In this document: positions 1 to 9,940 of the stretch, in pieces | How positions within the stretch are numbered: position 1 is the first letter of the stretch | Layout: every line of letters starts with the position of its first letter | DNA from: Saccoglossus kowalevskii | Lineage: Eukaryota > Hemichordata > Enteropneusta > Harrimaniidae | Assembly (NCBI RefSeq): GCF_000003605.2 | Contig: NW_003118930.1 | Span: 668,233-690,230 of the forward strand | Direction of reading: 5' to 3' | Length of the DNA: 21,998 nt | Made by a program: the position numbers and the translations under genes | Notes under the pieces: generated by a model | Database searches by the model: none | Seen by the model: only the letters and a program-made list of their open reading frames with translations | Told to the model about the DNA's origin: nothing

Positions 1-419
1 TGTGAGTGTTTTTTATTTTTAACCAGAAAATAAACAGCAATTTTAACGGTGTTCCAATAAGAATTCATTGGTCAAATTTTCACAGAATGTTCTTTAGATA
101 GAAATCTATATAAAAAACGAAAAAAAATTATTTTGAATTGAAATTCACAAATAAACTGCATCTCTACCTTAATTTAAATAATAGTTATTCCAAATTCATA
201 TCAGTATATTAAACAGACAAATGATTATTGAAACAATTCGCATTGTATATCAAATCTGTATTATAATCACAGCGAGTGCATTTACAATGGCTAATGTGTG
301 CTCATATTATTGGACTTCTGTATTTCTGTCCACAACATTTATAATTTTTGTACGACTAAGCGCCTTATTAATACAATAACCCCCCCCCCCATAAATGACA
401 TAGCGTGCAATGAACACAG
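1..419. other. AT-rich non-coding flank with a C11 run
   Basis: No supportable gene is visible here. The stretch is strongly AT-rich with many stops in every frame. An uninterrupted run of 11 C at 380-390 is the only obvious compositional anomaly. It lies about 30 bases upstream of a possible AG acceptor (418-419), too far to act as an ordinary polypyrimidine tract. Confidence 0.6.
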
Positions 420-567
420 GCCTACAATGGCTACGCGCAGGCGCAATGTACACGCGCTGGCCGAATCATATGGCCCCGAGTGTTTTCAATGTCAGTACGA
501 CCATACACTCTCCCCTGATGGCAAGTGCATGTCCACGTGCAGTATCAAAAATCTACTATTAATATAA
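420..567 (+). CDS. Candidate small cysteine-containing exon, unknown family
   Basis: A GC-rich island (about 62% GC over 421-480 and 50% over 481-540) sits in otherwise AT-rich DNA. It is preceded by an AG that could be an acceptor (418-419). From the ATG at 427 the open frame gives 46 residues to TAA at 565-567. It starts with a basic run (RRR at residues 4-6). Four cysteines follow at residues 19, 22, 34 and 38, spaced C-x2-C-x11-C-x3-C, with LSPDGKC before the third. That layout recalls half of a furin-like or EGF-like cysteine repeat, but it is too short to assign. There is no signal peptide in this frame. The last residues (after about 40) are AT-rich and probably not coding. A GTAAGT donor word occurs near 629. 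It may be an exon of a larger gene lying outside the window, a decayed exon, or chance. Confidence 0.3.
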
Positions 568-1739
568 TCACAGACACAAATGGCAGTATAATATGGAAAT
601 TTAACCATACAATTAGTATTTGAGGCGGGTAAGTGGTTGAATAACAAAATCCATCCATTGCTGGCAACGTTGCACTTCATTGTCAAATCGTAAGTGATGT
701 ATGGAAGCGGTTTCCAGGAGAACAACGTTTTTATACTCAAATGTACACATATCTTATGAAATACACCACATTAGTTTTTTTTCAGAACATTCATAATTTG
801 TATTGCCATTTGAACACACAGTGTATAATGAATGACATATTAAGCTTATGTGTATTTCAATTATCATTTCCGACCTTTCTGAACGCCACTAATTAATAAA
901 ATTGATAACTGCTAACTAATTGATAACATATTATAGATGGTAAAATATAATATTTCATTTGAAGCAAAGGTAAACGAACATGGATCCAATCCTTGATTTA
1001 TGAAATTAATGTGTTTGCTAACCTATTTTTATGCGTTCTTATGAGTACCATCCTATCAATGTTATTGCACGTATTCATCTATAACTGCATGATGCTGATA
1101 TGAGGTAGTCATAGTTACGTGATTTGGTTGTAATAGTTTTGAAATCTCTTTTTATGGGCAACATTGTTTTCTCACATCATCTGACGTTGAAATTGATATC
1201 CGCAGTTCAATCGAAACTATCTCTTTAATGTCGTTTACAATATTGTATGATGTGTGCATAAGACGGGCGAATACTTCAATTCGAAATGAATTGCATATTG
1301 CTACACTCAGAAGAATAAACGCAAACACATATTAGCTTTTATGTACTTATCTTGGACGTGTACCTGTAAAAACAGAACAGACAGATTTTAACATCCGGGC
1401 ATTAATAGTCAAATACAAGGTCTTCTGAAGCAAACACAGCTATAGTTGTCATATTTGCCCTGCTATTCAAAGTGTGATAGATTGTAGAGGGAGTTGAAAG
1501 GTCATTGTTATAAATATAAAATTGTTATAATTCCTTCGATCAATATGCTAACCCATCAATAACACGTCTGCTAATGAGGATGTATATAAATAAACATTTT
1601 TACTAATTAATATGCTGTTTTATTTGACGTGAAACTTACAAGTATTAATTTCTGCATTATAAAAAATCAAGTTGCTATATTATCGCATATTTTGTTTTTA
1701 TATTGAACAGGGTGTTATATTATCGAGTTCTCAACAGTG
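568..1739. other. AT-rich intergenic stretch, no gene seen
   Basis: Stops are dense in all frames and I see no RNA gene. Two GTAAGT-type donor words occur near 629 and 686, without partner acceptors that I could support. The 3' end runs into the promoter region of the next locus. Confidence 0.6.
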
Positions 1740-1860
1740 TCACGTGCACTTCTTATGAATGTAAGGATTTAATTAAGGGGGGATATAAATAGGCCACAGT
1801 AACCTGACTTATATTACATCGAATCACAGTTGTGCATACACTGTCACATTCAGTCTGACG
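1740..1860 (+). promoter_or_regulatory. Candidate core promoter with TATA box and E-box
   Basis: A perfect palindromic E-box CACGTG lies at 1741-1746. A run of six G (1777-1782) directly precedes GATATAAATAGG, whose TATAAATA at 1784-1791 matches the TATA-box consensus. Transcription would be expected about 30 bases downstream, near 1815. Initiator-like words (TCACAGTT near 1824, TCAGTC at 1850) are nearby. The promoter call gains weight because a perfect splice donor and then an exon with a signal-peptide ATG follow on the same strand. The exact start site is inferred. Confidence 0.5.
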
Positions 1861-2236
1861 AATCATATGACCGCATACGGCCGCATCAATTTACATATAT
1901 ATATTAACATAATAATGACGCGCGCATGTTTTTTAACGATTACTTTGTGAGAGTTATTGCTGAATGTAGCGGCGGCTTGAATGCTCTCAGTGTTGTATAC
2001 ATTCGGTTGATAAATGGGAATATCGTTGCTGAGCCAGTAATAGGCGCTGTACCGGTAGATATTTAACTGGACATTCACGTTATCCAACCACTGCCGTTTG
2101 TTAAGACAGGGTGACACTGTTATTCGTGCTGTGTCAAGGCGATGTGCAAGCTCAACTTCAATCAAACTTGGCAATTAGATTACTGAAGTTATTACGACTT
2201 CTATACATCGTAGTCGCACCCAGTTTAACAAGACCG
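1815..2236 (+). other. Probable 5' untranslated first exon
   Basis: This segment runs from the inferred start site to ACCG|GTAAGTAAGT, where the intron would begin at 2237 with a perfect GTAAGT. It is somewhat richer in GC than its flanks. The frame that would lead into the downstream ATG at 2954 is closed by a TAG near 2175, so the exon is untranslated for that product. It carries short upstream open frames, for example ATG at 1867 with about 27 codons. The antisense strand is open for 103 codons (1863-2174, starting from TTG, not ATG). I regard that as chance or unproven. Confidence 0.4.
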
Positions 2237-2942
2237 GTAAGTAAGTACATTTGTATTCGATTTTGAGAGATTAACTACATATTCTCGAGCAGACATCTAG
2301 ACATTTGTCAACACCATCACTGGTGTAACTGTACTTTGGTCAAGTGGTTTAGACCGGTGAATAAGACTACCCCTACATGTGCAACAAATATGAATGTGTT
2401 TGGTCAGGATTGCCTCATATTTCAGTTAGTCCCGCTTTATCAACTTTAGCTATTTTTACTGGCTCGTCGACCGGCCTATAGAAATACAAGGTACAGTGGT
2501 GCGTGTCCCAGCTAAAATTGAACGCTCTGTGATGTAGCTCCGCTCCCGAAAATATACCGAGATCTGCTCCACAATGTATTTTTAATCATCACAGCCGCCA
2601 TGACTATATAAACTAAAAGTGTATGTATATTTGGCAATACACGCTATTGTGATACCAGTAAATTAGACACGTTTAAACAATTGCCTATTTTTCACATCAC
2701 CGTATGTGCCATTAATAAAATAAATATGCCAAGTTCATTGAACTCTGACGTCGATCCTGAAAACTCATTTTTGTAGATTGTCCTATTTATTAACAAAAAT
2801 ATTGTTGCTTTAAATACACAGTACATATGTTAATTTCAAATATTTAAATTAATTGAATCAATTGTAATCGATCTCTAATGCTTCCATGCCGCATTCCAGT
2901 AATTAAAATACTGTGTATTATTTCTAAATCCGTATTTTTTAG
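2237..2942 (+). other. Probable intron of the secreted-peptide gene
   Basis: The stretch starts with GTAAGTAAGT at 2237 and ends with a pyrimidine-rich TATTTTTTAG, with the AG at 2941-2942. This gives a 706-base intron in the 5' untranslated region. The interior is AT-rich and contains no open frame worth reporting. A moderately GC-rich patch lies around 2461-2580 without recognisable content. Confidence 0.45.
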
Positions 2943-2953
2943 GTGGTACAAAA

Positions 2954-3142
2954 ATGAATAAATTACGAGCATCTGTGATTATTGTCACCGTCGTGGTACT
3001 GCTACTTCTGGTGGTGGCGTTGTCAGCCCCGTTCCCGGTATCATCTTACATAACGCGACGATCGATCGAAGGAGACGGAGGAGCGAAATCGTCACCCGGG
3101 AGTTCAGTTAAGGAGGTCGCGAAAGGACAAACTGAAAAGTAA
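2954..3142 (+). CDS. Secreted-peptide leader (signal peptide plus possible pro-region)
   Basis: The ATG is the first in its frame and lies 12 bases after a good acceptor (AG 2941-2942), in a favourable A-rich context. The 62-residue product has a basic N-terminus (NKLRAS) and an unbroken hydrophobic core of about 16 residues (roughly 8-23, rich in V, I and L). An ALSAPF stretch follows, with a plausible signal-peptidase site near residues 25-27. The rest is short, charged and rich in G, S and K, with an RR pair at 35-36, as in propeptides. Codons are much richer in GC than the flanking DNA. A six-cysteine segment overlaps and follows in a different frame of the same exon. Function and family are unknown. 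A secreted signalling, defence or other bioactive peptide precursor is the simplest guess. Confidence 0.5.
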   Translation: MNKLRASVIIVTVVVLLLLVVALSAPFPVSSYITRRSIEGDGGAKSSPGSSVKEVAKGQTEK

Positions 3143-3236
3143 ACAGCCCCCGAACTGTGGATACTGTCGTCTGCCAGTGTGTTCAATGAATTTGAGGTCA
3201 TGCAGCGAGTATTGTTCAACGCACTGTAGAAAATAA
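3123..3236 (+). other. Six-cysteine peptide-coding segment, frame distinct from the leader
   Basis: This frame reads about 37 residues, first lysine- and arginine-rich, then a compact cysteine-rich region. Its six cysteines, in 25 residues, are spaced C-x2-C-x4-C-x6-C-x3-C-x3-C. It ends CRK-stop at 3234-3236. The density and regular spacing are typical of disulfide-rich secreted peptides, and six such cysteines are unlikely by chance. It lies immediately downstream of the signal-peptide frame and upstream of a good poly(A) signal, so it almost certainly belongs to the same transcript. Whether splicing, alternative products or loss of function explains the two frames cannot be decided here. 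I do not recognise the spacing as that of a named family. Confidence 0.4.
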
Positions 3237-3285
3237 AAACAAATGACATTCTGTACGTGGTCTCCAATGGTATGCACGGTTGTGG
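3232..3285 (+). terminator. Candidate polyadenylation signal
   Basis: AATAAA at 3232-3237 overlaps the stop codon of the cysteine-rich frame. It is followed within 15-50 bases by GT-rich DNA (GTACGTGGTCT, then GGTTGTGG), as expected for a downstream cleavage-stimulating element. This places the transcript end near 3250-3262. Confidence 0.4.
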
Positions 3286-6200
3286 ACAACGCGTTAATCA
3301 TCGCAGTTATAAAGAAATAATGGAACTGTGTAATACTATACGTCTGTGGAAGCGTAGAGCCATTATACCGTCCTCTGAGATTAGTACCATATTTTAATGC
3401 GGTATGTGATGTGACGAGACAATCCGAGGCTGACTATTCACAGATTGTGCTGATGATGTGAATCATTCGAGGAGCTTTCCAGATTTTTACCGGTAATATT
3501 ACCACACTTCGTTTAAATCGAAGTTTTACATCTGTAAGCTGACCTAAGATCCGTATGTGTCTAGATTGTGTAGCTAGTGGAATGCGCATTTACGAATAAC
3601 TATCTGACCTGCCAATGGAGTCTAACCTAAGTTTTTTGAGGGCGTGATACAAAGCACGCAAAATGACAAATACATAATAACGATCCTGTATTGAGCTTCG
3701 CGTTGGTCAAGTAATTTGCTCAATACTGTAATCTTAATTAATAAGACACACACATTAGCTGTGCGTTTTGTAGCATTCGCACCTTGGGATACGTCATTAT
3801 ATTTAACGAACAGGTGTCAACCCGGATAAAAGCAATAGTGGAATAAGTAGATTTAGATTTCACAACATTTCTTCAACGTGATGATATTTCATTCCGTAGA
3901 TCAATTATGATTTGCAGGTGATTTTTTTATTAAATGAAATTGGGACAATATTGTGTACATCGCCGCCGACAACTTTATCCGTGACTAAACGAACACGTTT
4001 TCCGCTTGATGTCGAGTGTATGTAATGTATAACAGCTTGAACTGGCAGATAATTTGCGCATAAAATAATCTGCACTTATAGTAATTAGTATAATGGACCA
4101 TCGACTCCCATCTTATTCATTATCAGCATTTCACTTCGATGTGATTTTCTTTTTACTATTTTATCTAATGCAATGGTATCGTTTATGGGTATCTTATGTA
4201 CTTGGTTGAAGCTAAAGCATATATTTTATTGTATAGTCATATGTCTAAGTATTTTAGTGATTTCTGAATGATTCGTAACACCGATCGTACCAGATATTTT
4301 ATTTTAGTTGTTAACAGTCTCTAAATTCACAGACATCTACAAATACAATAAAATAACAAGGCAATACATTTAACGTTTGCTACGTGGAGTTTCAATTCAC
4401 GCCCGGCCTGTTATACTGTTATACATCGGTAACATTAACTAAGTCTGATTTATGAGTCACTTTTGATCACAACGTGAATGCGTACCAGCACGATTCAAGT
4501 AAATACACTAAAGGCAAATGAGTTGTGTTAACGTTTTACTGTAGTGGAAGGAATGCGAAGGCCGGAGAAATGTACTTCAGTCTGTGCTCGGATATATCGA
4601 TATATTTGGGGAGATGGGGCCTTATTGAGCCATACATCAAATGTATTAGAGAATTGGAAATGCATTCGATTGTTTATAAACCACAGAGAAATGTACATAA
4701 ATATGAATGCGATAATATACGTCACACGTGGGAGTGGTTGCGTATATATATACACGCTTGAAACGTATTTGCATTTCTTAGTAGTTCGAAATTCTCGGTG
4801 CATTTACTTTAAACTTCTTGTTTATTCTCGTTTACATAGGCCACAGCAATAAATGTAGCATTTGACGGAAATAGAATCATGTCGCTGAATGTACGCGTTC
4901 GCACAAACTTTTGATGGCGAGACGCGTAATATACGTAATTACTGTCATATTGGACTGTTATCTCACAGTGAGCGACATAGATTTAGTTTGTTTTAGCTAC
5001 ACCTTCTATTCATTATTTGGCTTATGTGTGCCAGCAAAATATTCCTAAAAAAGTTGTTTTCAAGTGTTTTTGATGTGAAAAGTCACATTTTTGTCACTGT
5101 TACTGATACGGTGAAATATTCAAAATACAACAATAGTCAATATACGCCCAGCAGGCAACGAAACTCTTAACGACTTTCTTTCTATTCGGAATATAACCAA
5201 ATTAACCTCACAAACCTAAATTTTTTTCTCATGCTTTCATCATTTCATCTAGCGCTGTCATTAAACCTTTCCCGATGAGCATTATGTTGTGATTTTTAGT
5301 ACATTGTATATGGACAACGGACAATTAAATGCAACTTGTCATGGGCTTTGTCGCTGAGCAAAACAATTCCATTAGATGCGGCTGGGATTCAATTACGCTG
5401 ATTTGAGATTATAGATTAGTTTTCAGATTAAAACAAAAAATATGTTGATATAGATGATCACATCCTCTCCCTTCGATTTAATCAAAACCTCAGTATCGTT
5501 TTACAACTCCTGATTGCTTAACAAATGTGATAGGTTTTTAATAGATATCAGACGATATTCTGAATTGTAATTATATGTATTATATAGATGATGAAGTTCA
5601 CCCCGATGAAATAACAGTCTGTAATGTAATTATGGTGTGTATTTTTGGAAGCTTTTCTGCGTAGATCACGACAATGCAAAGATTACCACAATGAAACAGA
5701 AATAAATGTATTTTGCACACACTTTTTTTCAATTTCTTCGCTGTACAGCAACTCAACCTAAACAAATGCTTGACAATTAATTCACTTGTACAGATAGCTT
5801 TAGAAAATATGTAATTGCCACGTTTTCGCTGCATGAATTTATACTTCAATACCATGAATATATATCGCATGTTCAATCAATTCACTGTATATTTCGATAA
5901 CCTAAAACACATTACGGACGAGTGTATACAAATATTCTTGTGATATGCATTCAATGCTTATTTCATTGATGGTATATACTCTACAATTCGACAAAGTTGA
6001 CAGCAGAATATGTTTGTCTTGCAGTACCGTCGAATTTATTACAACACGGACAGTCATGGACACGTGGTGTCCTAGACAAGATTAGGTGCAATATTATATA
6101 TTGCTACCTAAATATGGGTATTTGTGGTTATCATTTGCTCGACGTTAGGAGTTAATCGATAATTTTGGCACTGCGGATGAATATGTTTACGCATCCTGTT

Positions 6201-9200
6201 GACCGGCTTCCTTGACAACCTGCAGACGAAATGACGAATGCCTGACATATAAACTCAAATGTCCAATCACAAACACAAGTCATCTGACTCATACGCGCTT
6301 GGAGAGAACAAATAACAAAGACACACGTTGTATATACACATGGTAGATTCTGCGGCAGTTAAAGGTGAGAGGAACGATGTAAGTTATTCATCCCGGTAAA
6401 GCTGATTCACCACAATAAATGGCGTTGTTTGAATGCTGAAAATGGGAATAGACAATGTCTTGAAGTCTGATCAAGTAGTATCAGTGTGTAATATGCGGTT
6501 CTGTATTTTAACAAGACGTCTTACTCGCGGACAATGAGCTGGTGACACCACTGTAGTTTGTTTCTTTAGATCTTATGATGTTAGAGTTATTTTTTGTCCT
6601 TTGTTGAAAATATTATAAATTAGAAGTCGTAAACAAATTCTTGTCTGCCGCTATTAATTCGGGCAATATGAAGTGTCTGTGTCTGAGCCTGGTGACACGA
6701 TAATCACGCTAAAATGTTATTTCATTTTTAAAATACTATACACAATTACATATAAAGCTTACTGATGTTACCCTGGTCGTAGAAGAACATATATTTAATG
6801 AAATTTCCAATTCCCAGCAATACACAATCAGGAGGTACAGGAAGTGGCTCACCGGTGATGCAACATTCATATTGTTGTAAATGTGAAGCAAGAAATGAGA
6901 CCCCATTAGGAAGATTACTGCATGAGTGTTTTCCTTAGAAAATTGACTCACTGTATCATTATTTTTGAGTCTCTAGGTGCATGCCATGAACACTCTTGCA
7001 GTACACAGTTTTCGCGCACAGCTATACAGCTCATATATCTGTTTTTTTGCCGGCCATAAGTGTTTTGTAATTTCCTGTTCCTCTACCTCTGGGTTTAATG
7101 GCATAGTACGACACATGATTAGTTTGGAAACGACAGTGCAAATATATATATATACGGTTAATATATCCACCCTTTGTTTAAAAAAAGGCATTTCATGTTT
7201 TCTTTAATTGATTCACGTATGTTAAAAAAGTTACAGCCCATTGCAATCAATTAGTCTGCAAACATAACAATGACTTTGACCTTGGATTTATATATGAATG
7301 TGCGCCGTAATTACTAGCGTGATGTTGAATGTTGAATAGTCATTGAGCAAATTTACCAACGCAGTAATCGTTAAGAATCATATTGATTCGTGGTTTGTTG
7401 TTGTCTTCAATGACACAGTTAGTAGTGTTTACTTCAGCAGAAAGCCCATGCAATACACAAATACTTGATGGTCGGATTTGCATCATATGAAATGTAGATG
7501 GTACCATGTACACCTTTTCTCTGCTCGGGACACATTGGATATTAAGCGCTCTCGAAAAAGACTTATGTTCACGCATGCGCTTTGGTTATTCACCTGTGCA
7601 AAATATAGTGTCGTTCTCATAAGTTATAAGTTAATAAATAATTTTATCTATTGCGTAGTGATTCTACGCATTGTTTTTTTTGGCACGTCCGTAATAACTA
7701 TATAACCTCATAAATGAAAATAATGACTACAATTTTCTGAGAAACATTAACGTTATCAGGCCTTCTATCATTTTACATTTACCACATGTTATAGTTTGAA
7801 AAAGAAAACAATTCCGATTTATTAATATTGTATTAGTTTCTCGTAATTGTAACTATTGTGGCATGCAACTTTCCATTTTCAGGATCAATCAAAACATTTT
7901 TCTTGTGGTAACATTGTGGTATCATTAGTGTAATGTTATTTATGTATGGTTTGTACTATTAACAAGAACAGAAATGAAGTGATCATTCTCATGGAAATAT
8001 CAACGCTGGAATATTGGTAATAAAACATATTTAATATAGTAACGTATGTCCAAAAAACAACTCTGTTGACACCGAGTGATGTGTATATTGTGCTGGCAAC
8101 CAGAAACAATATGCAGCGAAATCATTTTTATCAAGATTGATGTGATTGGCTAGAGACATAGTGTTACTACGAGACACGCGTTTTGCTGTCAAATAAATGT
8201 CGGAGATCTTTTCATGTTCAGTTTCGTATACAGATACCTCATCTCCGGGTTTGACAAGCAATTAACAATCATTGCAATGTGTAGTTTCTTTGAAGAGAGT
8301 ATTTAATTACACAGCAACATTATTGCATACATTATAAGCCCACTATCGACAATTTGTTTTCTATTTAGTCAAATCACGCAGAATAATGAAAGCGAATATC
8401 GTTCAAAACAAAAGTCCTGTTTGAATGTGTATTCAATCATCTTTTAAAATATATAGTAAATATTATATGTATTTATATACAAAAAACGCTATTATTAAGT
8501 GACAGAGGAGTGTAAATCGGAAAATTATTGTGCTCATCACCCACTCAAGCCAGACAAACGCTTCGTTGAGGGAAGGAAGCGAGTTATTGTTATATTTACC
8601 GAAACTATTTTCAGCCGTAAGTTGATTAGTAGTCTAGTTCCATATGATTGAATGTATTGTGATATTGAGCGTAAACCCACCACGGAATCCTCAGGTCGTT
8701 GTCAATTAAAAATGCTTGACTTAATGATTGATTGATGGATTGATTGATGTATCCATTGTGCAAAGTTGAACAGGGGAGGTAAAAATAAAAATAAATAATA
8801 AGATTAACATACCGTAATTCAATCACTCAATCAACTAGTATTAAGGGAATAGAATATAACATCGAATAAAAGTACTGCGTGTGTGATGTGCGGCTAGTTC
8901 ATGTTTACTTTGATTTGACATAGTATTTACACTATGCCGCGTATTCAGAGTTATTTACTTGCTACTATTTCCCTGTACATATTTACCATTGAGCGAATGA
9001 TGGGGTACCAAACATATCGAATGAAATGATGCCGGGACAAGCCATTATTCAACTATTTTATTTTAAGACACATACTAAAAAACACACCACACATTTCATT
9101 TTTCATCTCGGTCAATATAAAGTGCAATACTTTGTCGTACAGCGTTCTAGATAAATAACTCGGGTTTGATAACGAATGTCAGCGAAAAAATATGTTTTAA

Positions 9201-9590
9201 AGATTTCAGTATCAAAATAATTGCGCTTATTTTAAAACAGATCACACTATATTAACACGTACTCAAGAACTGTCTTTACTTCTATAGGCGACTAGTATAC
9301 TTATTGGTGGGTAGTAAGTAACAGAAGCCGTATAGACGGAAGAATAGATTAGATAAATGCAGATTTTCACAGAAGAGTACATAATTATTTTTTAGCCAGA
9401 CTTGCCGGAAAACGTCCATCAAATGCACAGATGTACATATTCGAAAGTATAATTACTTCATTGTCATAAACTCGATCCAAGCCACACAAAATTTTACTAT
9501 TTTTCTCATGGCCGTCAAATTTACCCTTTCTTACAATGTCATTTCAAACACAGAGTAAATTTACTGCTACAACATGTAATCATTTTGGAA
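3286..9590. other. 6.3 kb AT-rich intergenic region without a supportable gene
   Basis: I see no coding region with both composition and splice support. Items noted inside are a low-stop pocket at 4525-4852 with a perfect 14-base palindrome (ATATATCGATATAT, 4592-4605), and a nuclear-receptor-like word TGACTTTGACCTTGG at 7271-7285, which on the minus strand contains CCAAGGTCA. There is also a minus-strand open frame at 8031-8261 and a short TGAT repeat near 8725-8749. Most scattered open frames of 60-90 codons here are at the length expected by chance. Confidence 0.55.
8725..8749. repeat. Short TGAT/GATT microsatellite
   Basis: About six imperfect copies of the four-base unit TGAT occur, interrupted once by GATGGATT. 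It is a simple sequence repeat with no other content. Confidence 0.7.
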
Positions 9591-9940
9591 TACTCGAGGT
9601 CAAAGGTCACTGCAAAGTATTTTCGTTTTACAACATATCACACTGCCCGATAGCACCGTGATTTATCAAACCTTATCATAATTATAGTAAAATTATGCAT
9701 TGTCAGTCTAGCAAAGCGTTCACTATCAAGTCAAACAGTATAGAGCGATGACGTCACCCGACACACGACAGTGGGTTTTCAATATATCGTATGGTACTTA
9801 CTCACAGCCGATATGAATAGTTTCCTCAAAATATTTCTCACGTGCTGGAAAAACCTTGGAACAATTGTGTAGGGACAGGGTAAGGTGGGGATAACGAGGT
9901 GGTTTTCGTGATGTCATTTTTGTGTTATCCCACGGGGATG
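9590..9940. promoter_or_regulatory. Candidate regulatory cluster: DR1, CRE, E-box, G-rich inverted repeat
   Basis: A perfect direct repeat AGGTCA-A-AGGTCA (9597-9609) matches the DR1 site bound by HNF4, RXR and COUP-TF class nuclear receptors. A perfect palindromic CRE, TGACGTCA (9749-9756), and a perfect E-box CACGTG (9839-9844) follow within 250 bases. A G-rich tract with three GGG runs (9872-9890) and an inverted repeat (about 9885-9895 with 9924-9933) come next. No gene start is evident nearby, so an enhancer is more likely than a promoter. AGGTCAAAGGTCA-like words also occur in some dispersed repeats, which is the main alternative. Confidence 0.3.

Noticed and set aside
1863-2174. Minus-strand frame of 103 codons, the longest outside the tandem array
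   Set aside because: It begins at TTG directly after a stop, has no suitable acceptor and lies antisense to the inferred first exon. One or two frames of this length are expected by chance in this much AT-rich DNA.
3688-3726. Hairpin with a nine-base stem (GTATTGAGC / GCTCAATAC) and a 21-base loop
   Set aside because: Stems of this length occur by chance several times in 22 kb, and there is no supporting context.
6736-7207. Several overlapping frames of about 70 codons on both strands
   Set aside because: They have no compositional contrast, no splice or promoter support, and the length is typical of chance.
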